Part shown: positions 1-7,043 of the stretch, piece by piece
Position numbering within the stretch: position 1 is the stretch's first letter
Layout of the letters: each line of letters starts with the position of its first letter
From: CAZBGL01 sp964491375
GTDB lineage: Bacteria; Desulfobacterota; Deferrisomatia; Deferrisomatales; Deferrisomataceae
Direction: 5' to 3'
Assembly: GCA_964491375.1 (NCBI GenBank)
Contig: CAZBGL010000121.1
Span: forward strand, 1-10,299
Length of the DNA stretch: 10,299 bases
Position numbers and translations under genes: made by a program
Notes under the pieces: model-generated
What the model was told of the DNA's origin: nothing
The model's input: only the letters and a program-made list of their open reading frames with translations
Databases searched by the model: none

Positions 1-461
1 ACTGCCGGGACCTCCGCATTGAGCCCTGTGTGGGCTGCGGGCACTGCGGACGAACCGGGGAGTGCCGGATCACGGACGACGACATGGCGCGGGCATACGA
101 GGCGGTGGACCGGGCGGACGCGCTGGCCGTGGGGACACCGGTGTACTTCCTCGGGCCGCCCGCGCCCCTGAAGGCCGTGATCGACCGCTTCCAGTCCCGG
201 TGGTCGCGGATCAACGTGTTGGGAACGCTTCCGCCGCGGGAAAGGCCTGGGGTGATCCTGGCCGCGGGGGGAGCCCCGGTGCACTCGGTGTTCACGTGCG
301 TGCACAGAATCCTGGAAGCCTGGTTCGAGGTCATCGGCGTGCGCACGCGCGTGAACCTCTTCTACGAAAAGATCGATGCCCGAGGCGACGCCCAGGCCCG
401 ACCGGACATCCTGGAGGAGGTCCGGCAGGCCGGGGAGAAACTGGTCCGGGCACTCCCCTGA
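1..461 (+). CDS. Iron-sulfur flavoprotein / NADPH-dependent FMN reductase family protein, 5' partial
   Basis: This is a flavodoxin-fold redox protein that would bind FMN and probably a [4Fe-4S] cluster, acting as a cytoplasmic electron carrier or reductase; its substrate is unknown. The frame is open from the window edge (first full codon at 3) to a TGA at 459-461, giving 152 visible residues. Near the visible N-terminus is CVGCGHCGRTGEC, spaced C-x2-C-x2-C-x5-C. That fits the compact cysteine motif described for archaeal Isf-type flavoproteins (C-x2-C-x2-C-x4-7-C). It is followed by a DDDM segment, then by GTPVYFLGPPAPLKAVIDRF, which is typical of the FMN-binding half of the family. Members are usually about 190 residues, so roughly 35-40 N-terminal residues, including the first FMN-phosphate loop, lie upstream. 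A GTG at 30 falls inside the cysteine motif and is not a credible start. A plain NAD(P)H-dependent FMN reductase without a cluster is the alternative. Confidence 0.85.
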   Translation, partial: CRDLRIEPCVGCGHCGRTGECRITDDDMARAYEAVDRADALAVGTPVYFLGPPAPLKAVIDRFQSRWSRINVLGTLPPRERPGVILAAGGAPVHSVFTCVHRILEAWFEVIGVRTRVNLFYEKIDARGDAQARPDILEEVRQAGEKLVRALP

Positions 462-520
462 GCCGCCCTTCCAGAGCGCCCTACTCTTCTCCTTCTCATG
501 GGATTCTAAGGGGGATCTTA

Positions 521-548
521 TTGCCTCTTCATGGGGCGGCCTTATATT
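521..548 (+). promoter_or_regulatory. Sigma70-like promoter upstream of the HtrA gene
   Basis: TTGCCT (521-526, 4/6 to TTGACA) and TATATT (543-548, 5/6 to TATAAT) are separated by 16 nt. They lie in a locally AT-richer stretch of an otherwise GC-rich sequence, about 50 nt before the ATG at 601. No sigma32-type heat-shock promoter or CpxR-like site was evident. The predicted RNA start is near 555. This is an inference from sequence match only. Confidence 0.5.
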
Positions 549-600
549 GGGGCCGGCTTTGCCCTGTCCGCACGGCTCCACTTCGACGGAGGTATGGCAG

Positions 601-2001
<1,401 letters not shown>

Positions 2002-2064
2002 GCTCCCCCCTTCCTGCGGGGGATCCCAAGGCTTGACAGCCTGTCGAGGCCGCGGAACCTTGTA

Positions 2065-2095
2065 GGCGGGCGCCCGATTTCACCGGGCGCCCGCC
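2065..2095 (+). terminator. GC-rich perfect hairpin after HtrA, no T-tract
   Basis: Two perfect 12-nt arms, GGCGGGCGCCCG (2065-2076) and CGGGCGCCCGCC (2084-2095), flank a 7-nt loop (ATTTCAC). It lies 64 nt after the htrA stop and just before the SD of the next gene. No run of T follows, so it is not a classical intrinsic terminator. It could be a pause or 3'-end-protecting structure separating the two transcription units, or part of the leader of the gene at 2127. Confidence 0.5.
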
Positions 2096-2126
2096 CCGGA
2101 CCGTTCAACAAACTAAGGAGGAGGCC

Positions 2127-2459
2127 ATGCGCGCGACGAACAGGATCCTTCCCCTGATCGCGGCCGGGCTGATCCTGGCCGTATCCGTGGCAATGGCGGC
2201 GACGATCCAGCCGGGCGAGGTGCGCGTGGTGGAGGGCCGGATCAGCGCGGTCGACGTGGCCTACCGCGCGGTGGTGGTGGAGGTCCCCACGCCCAAGGGG
2301 GAGCTCACCGTGGGGGTCACCCTGGACGAGGCCGTGCGTCCCCGGGTGGACGGCCGGTTCGTGGCGTTGTCGGATCTCTCGGTGGGTGAGCGCGCCCGGC
2401 TCACGTACACCCGCAGGGACGACCGTCTGGTCGGTCTCGAACTCGTGGTCCGCCGGTAG
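2127..2459 (+). CDS. Small exported protein of unknown function
   Basis: I do not recognise a named family. The 110-residue product begins with a clear Sec signal peptide (MRATNR, hydrophobic stretch 7-22, likely cleavage after AMA at residue 24), leaving a mature domain of about 86 residues. The mature part is almost all alternating hydrophobic/charged beta-strand pattern (EVRVVEGRISAVD, YRAVVVEVPT, LTVGVTL, ERARLTYTRRDDRLVGLELVV). This is what a small beta-barrel of OB or DUF5666-like type looks like; that fold is inference. There are no cysteines and no catalytic motif. The start is well set: AAGGAGGAGG lies just upstream of the ATG. The stop at 2457-2459 is fused with the SD of the next gene, so the two are probably translated together. 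Confidence 0.85.
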   Translation: MRATNRILPLIAAGLILAVSVAMAATIQPGEVRVVEGRISAVDVAYRAVVVEVPTPKGELTVGVTLDEAVRPRVDGRFVALSDLSVGERARLTYTRRDDRLVGLELVVRR

Positions 2460-2463
2460 GAGG
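2458..2463 (+). promoter_or_regulatory. SD (AGGAGG) deciding the GTG start at 2470
   Basis: AGGAGG begins inside the TAG stop codon of the preceding gene and lies 6 nt before a GTG at 2470. This supports GTG over the internal ATG at 2497 and implies translational coupling of the two exported proteins. Confidence 0.7.
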
Positions 2464-2469
2464 CCCCGC

Positions 2470-2913
2470 GTGCCCGCCACCTGGATCGCCGGCCTGATGG
2501 TCCTGGCCGGGGCGAGCGCCCTGCCCCGGACGCCCGCCGCAGGCGAGGCGGTGCGCGCGGTCCAGGTGTTCGTGGCGTTCGAGCAACGGATCGGCCCCGA
2601 GGCCCGAGAGCAGTACCTGGGAGACCATGCCGGAACCCGCGTCACCGGCGCGGGCACGGTGGAGGCCGTGATCCCCCGGACGTTTTACGATTCGTCCATC
2701 TCGGACCGGAACCCGGCGGTTGTGCTCCTGTACGTGTCCGCGGGACGCAAGGTGGCCTGCGGGCTTCCGGCCGTGCCCGACCGGGAGGCCCTTTCCGGCT
2801 TTCTGAGGGAGGGGAAGCGGGTCTCTTTTCGAGGGGTCTTGGCGGACATCCAGGACTGGGGTCGGTGGACCACCCTCTATCTTTCGGACTGTTCCGTCCA
2901 CGGGGCGCGTTGA
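2470..2913 (+). CDS. Exported hypothetical protein, OB-fold-like (tRNA_anti-like pattern)
   Basis: Function is unknown. The 147-residue product has a hydrophobic leader (WIAGLMVLAGASAL, residues 5-18, possible cleavage after ASA at 17), so it is probably periplasmic. The rest resembles the OB-fold 'tRNA_anti-like' pattern: GTRVTGAGTVEAVI, then AVVLLYVSAGRKVACGLP, then LREGKRVSFRGVLADIQDW and TTLYLSDCSV. These are beta strands ending in a G-x-V-x-x-x-G-V-type turn and a final L-x-D-C strand. C97 and C141 are the only cysteines; in an oxidising periplasm they could form a disulfide. The GTG start is favoured by the SD overlapping the upstream stop; an ATG at 2497 would cut away half of the signal sequence. 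The gene ends 40 bp before the convergent transpeptidase gene. The OB assignment is a pattern-level guess. Confidence 0.8.
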   Translation: MPATWIAGLMVLAGASALPRTPAAGEAVRAVQVFVAFEQRIGPEAREQYLGDHAGTRVTGAGTVEAVIPRTFYDSSISDRNPAVVLLYVSAGRKVACGLPAVPDREALSGFLREGKRVSFRGVLADIQDWGRWTTLYLSDCSVHGAR

Positions 2914-2947
2914 CCCGTGGGGCGGGGCCACTCCCCCCGCGCGCCCC
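2902..2947. terminator. Possible bidirectional terminator/hairpin between convergent genes
   Basis: GGGGCGCG (2902-2909) is perfectly complementary in inverted orientation to CGCGCCCC (2940-2947). A second stem, GCGGGG (2922-2927) with CCCCGC (2935-2940), lies inside and competes for one base. It spans the 40-bp gap where two genes converge, a usual place for a shared terminator, but neither strand has a T-tract. Confidence 0.35.
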
Positions 2948-2953
2948 TTGCCG

Positions 2954-4243
2954 TTACGGTCCAACCCACAGCGGAAGGGACAGGCTGCGGAGTTGGCCCT
3001 CTCCCGTCCGGTGGAACCGCACCACGGCCGTGTAGGATCCGGGCGGGAGGGGCTGGCCGGTCGTGTCCCGCACCTCCCACACGAAGTTCCGCGTCTCTCC
3101 CGGGTCCAGGTGCACCATGGCCTGGGCGACCCTCTGGGGACGGAAGACGATCCGTCCGCTGTCGTCCCGGATCTCCAGCGGGTAGGGGTTGGGGAGGTCG
3201 ATGGGAACCTTGGCCTCGATCTGGAAGGTGATCCGGCGCGTTCCAGGTGCCGGGGGACAGTCCAGGCACCGCCACACCGCCGCGTCGTCCGCGTCCGTGC
3301 CTTGGCCGGAACGCCCGGGTTCTTCCCGCGCCCCAGCCACAGCCCCCACGGGATGGGCCACCCCGTCCTGCTCCCGGAGGACCCGTTCCAGGGCCCCTCG
3401 GTCCACGCCCCCGGGCTCCACCCCGGCCCCTCGCAGGGCCGCGAGCACCCCTTCCGCGTCCGGGGAGCCCAGGCGGTACACGTCGTGGTGGGCCTCGACC
3501 CACACTCTTCCCTGGGGAGTCACCGCCACCTTCACGGGAAGGTACACGATCTCCACCCGCGTGCCCTCGGCGGCGCGGGGAAACAGCCGGGCGATGTCCT
3601 CGTTGCGCAACCGCACGCACCCGTGGCTCAGGAACTGGCCGACCGACGCCGGGAACGGCGTGCCGTGGATCCCGTATCCCCAGATGGAGAGCTGGATCCA
3701 GTAGGGCCCCAGGGGGTTGCCCGGCCCCGGGGCCACCTTCCGGCGCACCACCCTGCCCTCGCGCCGCATCTCCTCCTGGATGGACGGAGGCACCTCCCAG
3801 GAGGGATGCTCCTCTCCGTACAGGATCCGGAACGAGCCGAGCGGGGTGGGCCGAGAGGGCCGCCCCAACCCCACGGGATAGCGAGCCGCCAGGACCCCGT
3901 TTTCGAACACGTACAACTCGGCCTCCGGCACGTTGATGACCCATCCCTCGTCCAAGAGCGCCGGCACGATCCGCCGCGTGTCCACCCGGAGTTCCTGGCC
4001 GGGCCGGATGCGGTCCGGATCCGCGATCCCGTTGGCCCGGGCAATGGTGGCGGCAGGCACCCCGGTGCGCGCCGCGATCCCCAGGAGGGTGTCTCCCCTG
4101 CGGACCGTAACGGTACGGATCTCTCCGGCCACCAGGGAGAACACCGGAAGCCTCGCCGGGACCCCGGCCCACGCCGGCACGGCAAAGCGTCCGATCCCCC
4201 ACAGCGCGATGGCTGCCCAGGTTCCGAGGCGGCGGGTGCTCAC
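2954..4243 (-). CDS. LysM-containing L,D-transpeptidase (YkuD) with BsuPI-like C-terminal domain
   Basis: This is a periplasmic peptidoglycan enzyme that would form 3-3 (mDAP-mDAP) cross-links or attach proteins to the wall. The 429-residue product has a signal segment (residues 1-26, cleavage likely after AWA), a LysM glycan-binding domain (about 44-88, VRRGDTLLGIAARTGVP...IRPGQEL) and a YkuD domain (about 100-235). The catalytic signature is complete: H193 in GIHGTP, then S206-H207-G208-C209-V210-R211, with C209 as nucleophile. A linker follows, with CLDC at 326-329. The last ~95 residues (ITFQIEAKV...LDPGETRNFVWEVRD..GQPLPPGSYTAVVRF) resemble a BsuPI/immunoglobulin-like domain. The GTG start at 4243 is set by AGGAGG 6 nt upstream and by the signal peptide; the frame is open far upstream without meaning. 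The start overlaps the DUF6125-like stop as GTGA. Confidence 0.93.
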   Translation of the reverse strand: MSTRRLGTWAAIALWGIGRFAVPAWAGVPARLPVFSLVAGEIRTVTVRRGDTLLGIAARTGVPAATIARANGIADPDRIRPGQELRVDTRRIVPALLDEGWVINVPEAELYVFENGVLAARYPVGLGRPSRPTPLGSFRILYGEEHPSWEVPPSIQEEMRREGRVVRRKVAPGPGNPLGPYWIQLSIWGYGIHGTPFPASVGQFLSHGCVRLRNEDIARLFPRAAEGTRVEIVYLPVKVAVTPQGRVWVEAHHDVYRLGSPDAEGVLAALRGAGVEPGGVDRGALERVLREQDGVAHPVGAVAGAREEPGRSGQGTDADDAAVWRCLDCPPAPGTRRITFQIEAKVPIDLPNPYPLEIRDDSGRIVFRPQRVAQAMVHLDPGETRNFVWEVRDTTGQPLPPGSYTAVVRFHRTGEGQLRSLSLPLWVGP

Positions 4244-4791
4244 CCCTTCCCTCCTGCGGCGTCGTGGTCCAGCGAGAACTCCCACGCGCACCAGAACGCT
4301 CCCGTCCCCTTGTCCGGCGGGCACGCGATGCAGCGGGTGCGGATGCGGGGGTCCACGGTGCGGGCGAACCCGGCGAACTCCACCTCCCCCACGCTCTTGC
4401 ACGGAAAGTCCGGCAGGCCCTTGCGCCGACGGGTCTCCTGCACCCGGCAGTCCTTCATGCGCAGCACGGCCCGATCCGGACCCAGGATCTCCACCTCCTG
4501 CCGGTTCAGGCGGGCGTACATCCGGTGGGGGAGGCACCGCCCGAGTGCCGCGATACCCCCCCCGGGCTGCAGGCCCAGGCGGGCCATGATTCGCCGCGCC
4601 TCGATGACCGTGAACCGTTCCCACGCCTCCCGGTCCGCCCGGATCGCTGCGTCCAGGCCGTGGTGGCGTTCCACCGTGAGGAACCACAGGCCGTCGTGGG
4701 CGAGCCAGTTCTTCGCGTCGTCCACAACGATCCGGAGGAGCTCCTCCTTGGACAATCCGGCCAAAAGGTCGAGCGTTTCGTTCCGTTCCAA
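4240..4791 (-). CDS. DUF6125-like cysteine-rich cytosolic protein
   Basis: The function is unknown. From memory the sequence matches the DUF6125 family common in anaerobic deltaproteobacteria (opening ETLDLLxxLSKEELLRIVVDDAKNW, then GLWFLTVE). It has 183 residues and no signal peptide. Residues 1-85 look helical. From about 86 it is V4R-like (RMYARLNRQEV) and cysteine-rich: C86, C115, C131 (DFPCKSVG), C154 and C157 (RCIACPPD) and C168 (WCAWE). The cluster suggests metal or Fe-S binding, but no ligand can be proved here. The start chosen is TTG at 4789-4791 because AGGAGG (4797-4802) is 5 nt upstream and no ATG/GTG fits; an upstream extension to 4905 reads as low-complexity Pro/Gly/Arg. The stop shares 4 bases with the transpeptidase start, so the two genes are co-translated from the promoter at 4932-4960. 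Confidence 0.85.
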   Translation of the reverse strand: MERNETLDLLAGLSKEELLRIVVDDAKNWLAHDGLWFLTVERHHGLDAAIRADREAWERFTVIEARRIMARLGLQPGGGIAALGRCLPHRMYARLNRQEVEILGPDRAVLRMKDCRVQETRRRKGLPDFPCKSVGEVEFAGFARTVDPRIRTRCIACPPDKGTGAFWCAWEFSLDHDAAGGKG

Positions 4792-4796
4792 CGTCT

Positions 4797-4802
4797 CCTC
4801 CT
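4797..4802 (-). promoter_or_regulatory. SD (AGGAGG) deciding the TTG start at 4791
   Basis: On the minus strand AGGAGG is followed by a 5-nt spacer and TTG. A longer start at 4905 has no such signal and adds a non-protein-like Pro/Gly/Arg segment. A perfect 7-bp hairpin (4808-4828) ends 5 nt before this site. Confidence 0.65.
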
Positions 4803-4807
4803 GCGGC

Positions 4808-4828
4808 CGGGCCCATCCCCCGGGCCCG
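4808..4828 (-). other. Hairpin directly upstream of the SD of the DUF6125-like gene
   Basis: CGGGCCC (4808-4814) and GGGCCCG (4822-4828) form a perfect 7-bp stem with a 7-nt loop, in the transcribed leader between the promoter (4932-4960) and the SD (4797-4802). It may affect ribosome access or transcription pausing. In such GC-rich DNA a chance origin is possible. Confidence 0.4.
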
Positions 4829-4931
4829 CTGGGTCCCCCACCGGGCGAAGCTCCCCTACGAACCGGTTCGAGCGGGGCACCGGCGAGGCCGGGGGGTGCC
4901 GGCACCCTCCGGGAAAGACCGGTGGAACTGG

Positions 4932-4960
4932 ATTATAGGCCCGGCCGGGCCGGCCGTAAA
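4932..4960 (-). promoter_or_regulatory. Sigma70-type promoter for the DUF6125 / L,D-transpeptidase operon
   Basis: Read on the minus strand: TTTACG (4960-4955, 4/6 to TTGACA), a 17-nt spacer made wholly of G and C, and a perfect TATAAT (4937-4932). The RNA would start near 4925 and carry a leader of about 130 nt before the TTG at 4791. The intrinsic terminator of hsp20 (4998-5026) ends just upstream, so this starts a separate transcription unit. A perfect consensus -10 in such GC-rich surroundings is unlikely to be chance. Confidence 0.7.
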
Positions 4961-4997
4961 CTCGCGCCCTCCGGCAGACCGCGCGCGTTCCGGCACG

Positions 4998-5026
4998 AAA
5001 AAAGGGGACCCCTTCCCGGGTCCCCT
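4998..5026 (-). terminator. Intrinsic (Rho-independent) terminator of hsp20
   Basis: On the minus strand AGGGGACCC (5026-5018) and GGGTCCCCT (5011-5003) form a perfect 9-bp stem with a 6-nt loop, followed directly by five further T (A-run at 4998-5002 on the plus strand). It lies 31 nt after the hsp20 stop codon. Confidence 0.92.
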
Positions 5027-5057
5027 GCCTGCCGGAGACGGACCGGCCGCCCCCGCA

Positions 5058-5534
5058 TCACTCCTCGGTCACCTCGACGTGACGAACCTGCTTCTGCTGC
5101 GCCTTGGGCAGCACCAGGGTGAGCACCCCGTCCTTCAGTTTGGCCGTCACGTCGTCGGGCCGGATCTCCTCGGGCAACCGGATCGTGCGTTCGAAGGTGC
5201 CGGACCAGGTCTCCCGGCAGATGTAGCGTTCGTTCTCCTGCGCCTCTTCTTCGTGTCGCTCGCCCTTCAGGGTCACCGCGTTCTCCGACACGTCCACGTG
5301 CAGGTCCTCCCGCCGGAAGCCCGGCACCTCGGCCCGGAGCACGTATTCGTTCCCTCGGTCCATCACGTCCATGCGGGGCGCGTCGTGCCACTCGCCCCCG
5401 TCGTGGCGGAACCTCACGGGGGCTCGCACGGCCCAGTCGCCGAACACGTCCTGGAACAGCCGGTCCATCTCGCGGGTCAGGCTCCGGATCGGCTCGAACA
5501 CGCGCTCGCTCGGAACCAGGCTCACGTTCCGCAT
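5058..5534 (-). CDS. hsp20: Hsp20/alpha-crystallin small heat-shock protein
   Basis: This is a cytoplasmic ATP-independent holdase chaperone that forms oligomers and keeps unfolding proteins soluble for refolding machines. The 158-residue product has an amphipathic N-terminal arm (FEPIRSLTREMDRLFQDVFGD, residues 13-33) and an alpha-crystallin domain at about 52-145. That domain carries the family landmarks: AEVPGFRREDLHVDV, LKGERHEEE, SGTFERTIRLP and LKDGVLTLVLPK. A short tail has VEV (153-155) as the likely I-x-I anchoring motif. The length is normal. The ATG at 5534 follows a purine-rich SD (GGAGG within GGAGGAGGG). The upstream 108 bp hold a TTGACA promoter and a Fur-box-like site, so it can be made independently of the protease gene just upstream on the same strand. 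No CIRCE element or sigma32 promoter was seen. Confidence 0.96.
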   Translation of the reverse strand: MRNVSLVPSERVFEPIRSLTREMDRLFQDVFGDWAVRAPVRFRHDGGEWHDAPRMDVMDRGNEYVLRAEVPGFRREDLHVDVSENAVTLKGERHEEEAQENERYICRETWSGTFERTIRLPEEIRPDDVTAKLKDGVLTLVLPKAQQKQVRHVEVTEE

Positions 5535-5593
5535 GGCTCCCTCCTCCGATCCCCTCCTGGGTTGGGATTGGGGCTCCGTCCCCGGCTTCCGGG

Positions 5594-5612
5594 TTTATCG
5601 ATAATCATTGCC
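5594..5612. promoter_or_regulatory. Fur-box-like site / AT-rich operator in front of hsp20
   Basis: The plus-strand 19-mer TTTATCGATAATCATTGCC matches the classical Fur consensus GATAATGATAATCATTATC at 13 of 19 positions, with ten consecutive identities in the core GATAATCATT. It also contains the perfect palindrome TTATCGATAA (5595-5604). It overlaps the position where the -10 of the TTGACA promoter must lie, so a bound repressor would block transcription. Which regulator binds, if any, is unknown. Confidence 0.4.
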
Positions 5613-5625
5613 AACAACGTGTCAA
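5597..5625 (-). promoter_or_regulatory. Candidate promoter of hsp20
   Basis: On the minus strand there is a perfect TTGACA (5625-5620), followed after 16-17 nt by a weak -10 (TATCGA or ATCGAT within 5603-5597). The region is strikingly AT-rich against its surroundings. The leader to the ATG at 5534 would be about 55-60 nt and contains a 5-bp stem CCCGG/CCGGG (5581-5593). Confidence 0.5.
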
Positions 5626-5642
5626 GACGGCATCCCCCGGGG

Positions 5643-7007
5643 TCAGGGCGTCAGGCTCACGTAGTACGCCACCCGTCCCCGCTGGACCACCAGCACCACG
5701 GTCTCGCGTTGGCTGGCCGCCAGCAGCGCCTCCCGGTAGTCCTCGGCCGAGTCCACGGGCCGGTCGTTCACCTGCCGGATCACGTCACCGGGTTGGATCC
5801 CGGCCCGGGCGGCCGCGCTCCGGGCCCGCACCTCCACCACCACCATGCCCCGGTCCGTGAGCAGCCGGTACCGGTAGGCCATCCGGCGGGAGTTCTCCTC
5901 CACCCGCACGCCGATCCACTGCTCGCTCAGGTAGGCGATGTATTCGTCCGGGATCTCACGGGCCACCACCTCCACCTCCAGGGTCTCCCCCTTGCGGGCG
6001 AGCCGGAGCCGCATCCGGCTGCCCGCCGTGTAGCCGGCCAGCCGCTCGAAGAACGTCTCGCGGTCGTCGATGCGCCGGCCGTCCAGCGCCACCAGCACGT
6101 CGCCGCGGCGGATCCCTGCGTCGTCGGCCGGGCTCCCCGCGAACACCCGGGTCACCACCACGCCGGAGCCCACCCCGAAGTACCGCGCCAGGTCAGGGGT
6201 CAGGTCCTGCACGTGGACGCCCAGCCAGGCCCTGTGGACCTTGCCGTAGGTGATCAGGTTCTCCACGATGCGCTTGGCCTTGTCGATGGGGATCGCGAAG
6301 CCGATGCCTTCGGCCTTCTGGTAGATGGCCGTGTTGATGCCCACGAGCTCCCCGAGGATGTTCAGCAGCGGCCCCCCGGAGTTGCCCGGGTTGATGGATG
6401 CGTCCGTCTGGATGAAATCCGTGTACACCCGGTCGTTGGCCCCCCGGATCGTGCGGTTCAGCGCGCTCACCACGCCCGTGGTCACGGTGTGGGACAGCCC
6501 GAACGGGTTGCCGATGGCGATCACGGTCTCGCCGATCATCAGGTCCCCGGACCGGCCCATCTCCAGGTACGGGAGCGGCCCGGGCGCCTCCACCTTGAGC
6601 ACCGCCAGGTCTGTCTGGCTGTCCGCCCCCACGACCCGGGCCTCGTACTCCTCGCCGGTGACCCGGGTCACCGTGATGCGCGTGGCGTTGGCGATCACGT
6701 GCTCGTTGGTGAGGATCGTGCCGTCGGGCCGGATGATCACACCCGATCCCAGGCTCCGGGTGTGCCGCTCGATGCCGGGAAGATCGCCGAAGAAGTCGCG
6801 AAAGAACTCCTCGAAGAACGGATTGAGTCCGCCGAAGGGCGAGCCCCGGGTCACGATCTCGGTGGAGATGTTCACCACGGCCGGAGAGGCCTTTCGCACG
6901 GCCCGGACCACCGGCGTCTCCCGGGGATTGTCGGCTGCGGAAACCCGCCCGGCGAGGGACATCGCCACCAACAGGGCCGCCCCCCGGACGGCAACGTTCC
7001 GGCTCAT
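5643..7007 (-). CDS. htrA: Second Do/DegP-family periplasmic serine protease with two PDZ domains
   Basis: This periplasmic HtrA protease is paralogous to, but clearly diverged from, the product of 601-2001. The 454-residue protein has a signal peptide (MSRNVAVRG, hydrophobic 9-20, cleavage likely after VSA at 24). The protease domain has the triad H103 (LTNEHVI), D133 (QTDLAVL) and S210 (GNSGGPLL), and the Phe-rich loop PFFEEFFRDFFGD at 63-75. PDZ1 (about 259-345) starts HRAWLGVHVQDLT and PDZ2 (about 360-450) carries GIQPGDVIRQVND. The ATG at 7007 has AAGGAGGT 7 nt upstream; an in-frame extension to 7049 has no SD and would bury the signal peptide. The gene diverges from nadE with 98 bp between starts and is followed on the same strand, after 108 bp, by hsp20. 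The shared location suggests joint protein quality control, while hsp20 also has its own promoter. Confidence 0.95.
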   Translation of the reverse strand: MSRNVAVRGAALLVAMSLAGRVSAADNPRETPVVRAVRKASPAVVNISTEIVTRGSPFGGLNPFFEEFFRDFFGDLPGIERHTRSLGSGVIIRPDGTILTNEHVIANATRITVTRVTGEEYEARVVGADSQTDLAVLKVEAPGPLPYLEMGRSGDLMIGETVIAIGNPFGLSHTVTTGVVSALNRTIRGANDRVYTDFIQTDASINPGNSGGPLLNILGELVGINTAIYQKAEGIGFAIPIDKAKRIVENLITYGKVHRAWLGVHVQDLTPDLARYFGVGSGVVVTRVFAGSPADDAGIRRGDVLVALDGRRIDDRETFFERLAGYTAGSRMRLRLARKGETLEVEVVAREIPDEYIAYLSEQWIGVRVEENSRRMAYRYRLLTDRGMVVVEVRARSAAARAGIQPGDVIRQVNDRPVDSAEDYREALLAASQRETVVLVVQRGRVAYYVSLTP

Positions 7008-7043
7008 GGCAGGTACCTCCTTGGCTGGCGCGTCGGCGAATCG

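Noticed and set aside
376..600. N-terminal extension of the HtrA gene back to 376
   Set aside because: It would overlap the flavoprotein gene and the promoter and place 75 extra residues before an obvious signal peptide; the SD at 588-593 points to ATG 601.
2033..2061. Perfect TTGACA at 2033-2038 as a promoter for the small exported pair
   Set aside because: No acceptable -10 lies 16-18 nt downstream (best is AACCTT, 2/6), and the strong hairpin would lie in the leader; a non-canonical promoter is possible but not supported.
4243..4816. Longer transpeptidase reading from 4816
   Set aside because: The extra 190 codons are the out-of-frame shadow of the DUF6125-like gene; the SD and signal peptide fix the start at 4243.
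5535..5593. RNA thermometer in the hsp20 leader
   Set aside because: The SD region is purine-rich and I could not find a convincing upstream pairing partner of the ROSE or fourU type; only a small CCCGG/CCGGG stem away from the SD is visible.
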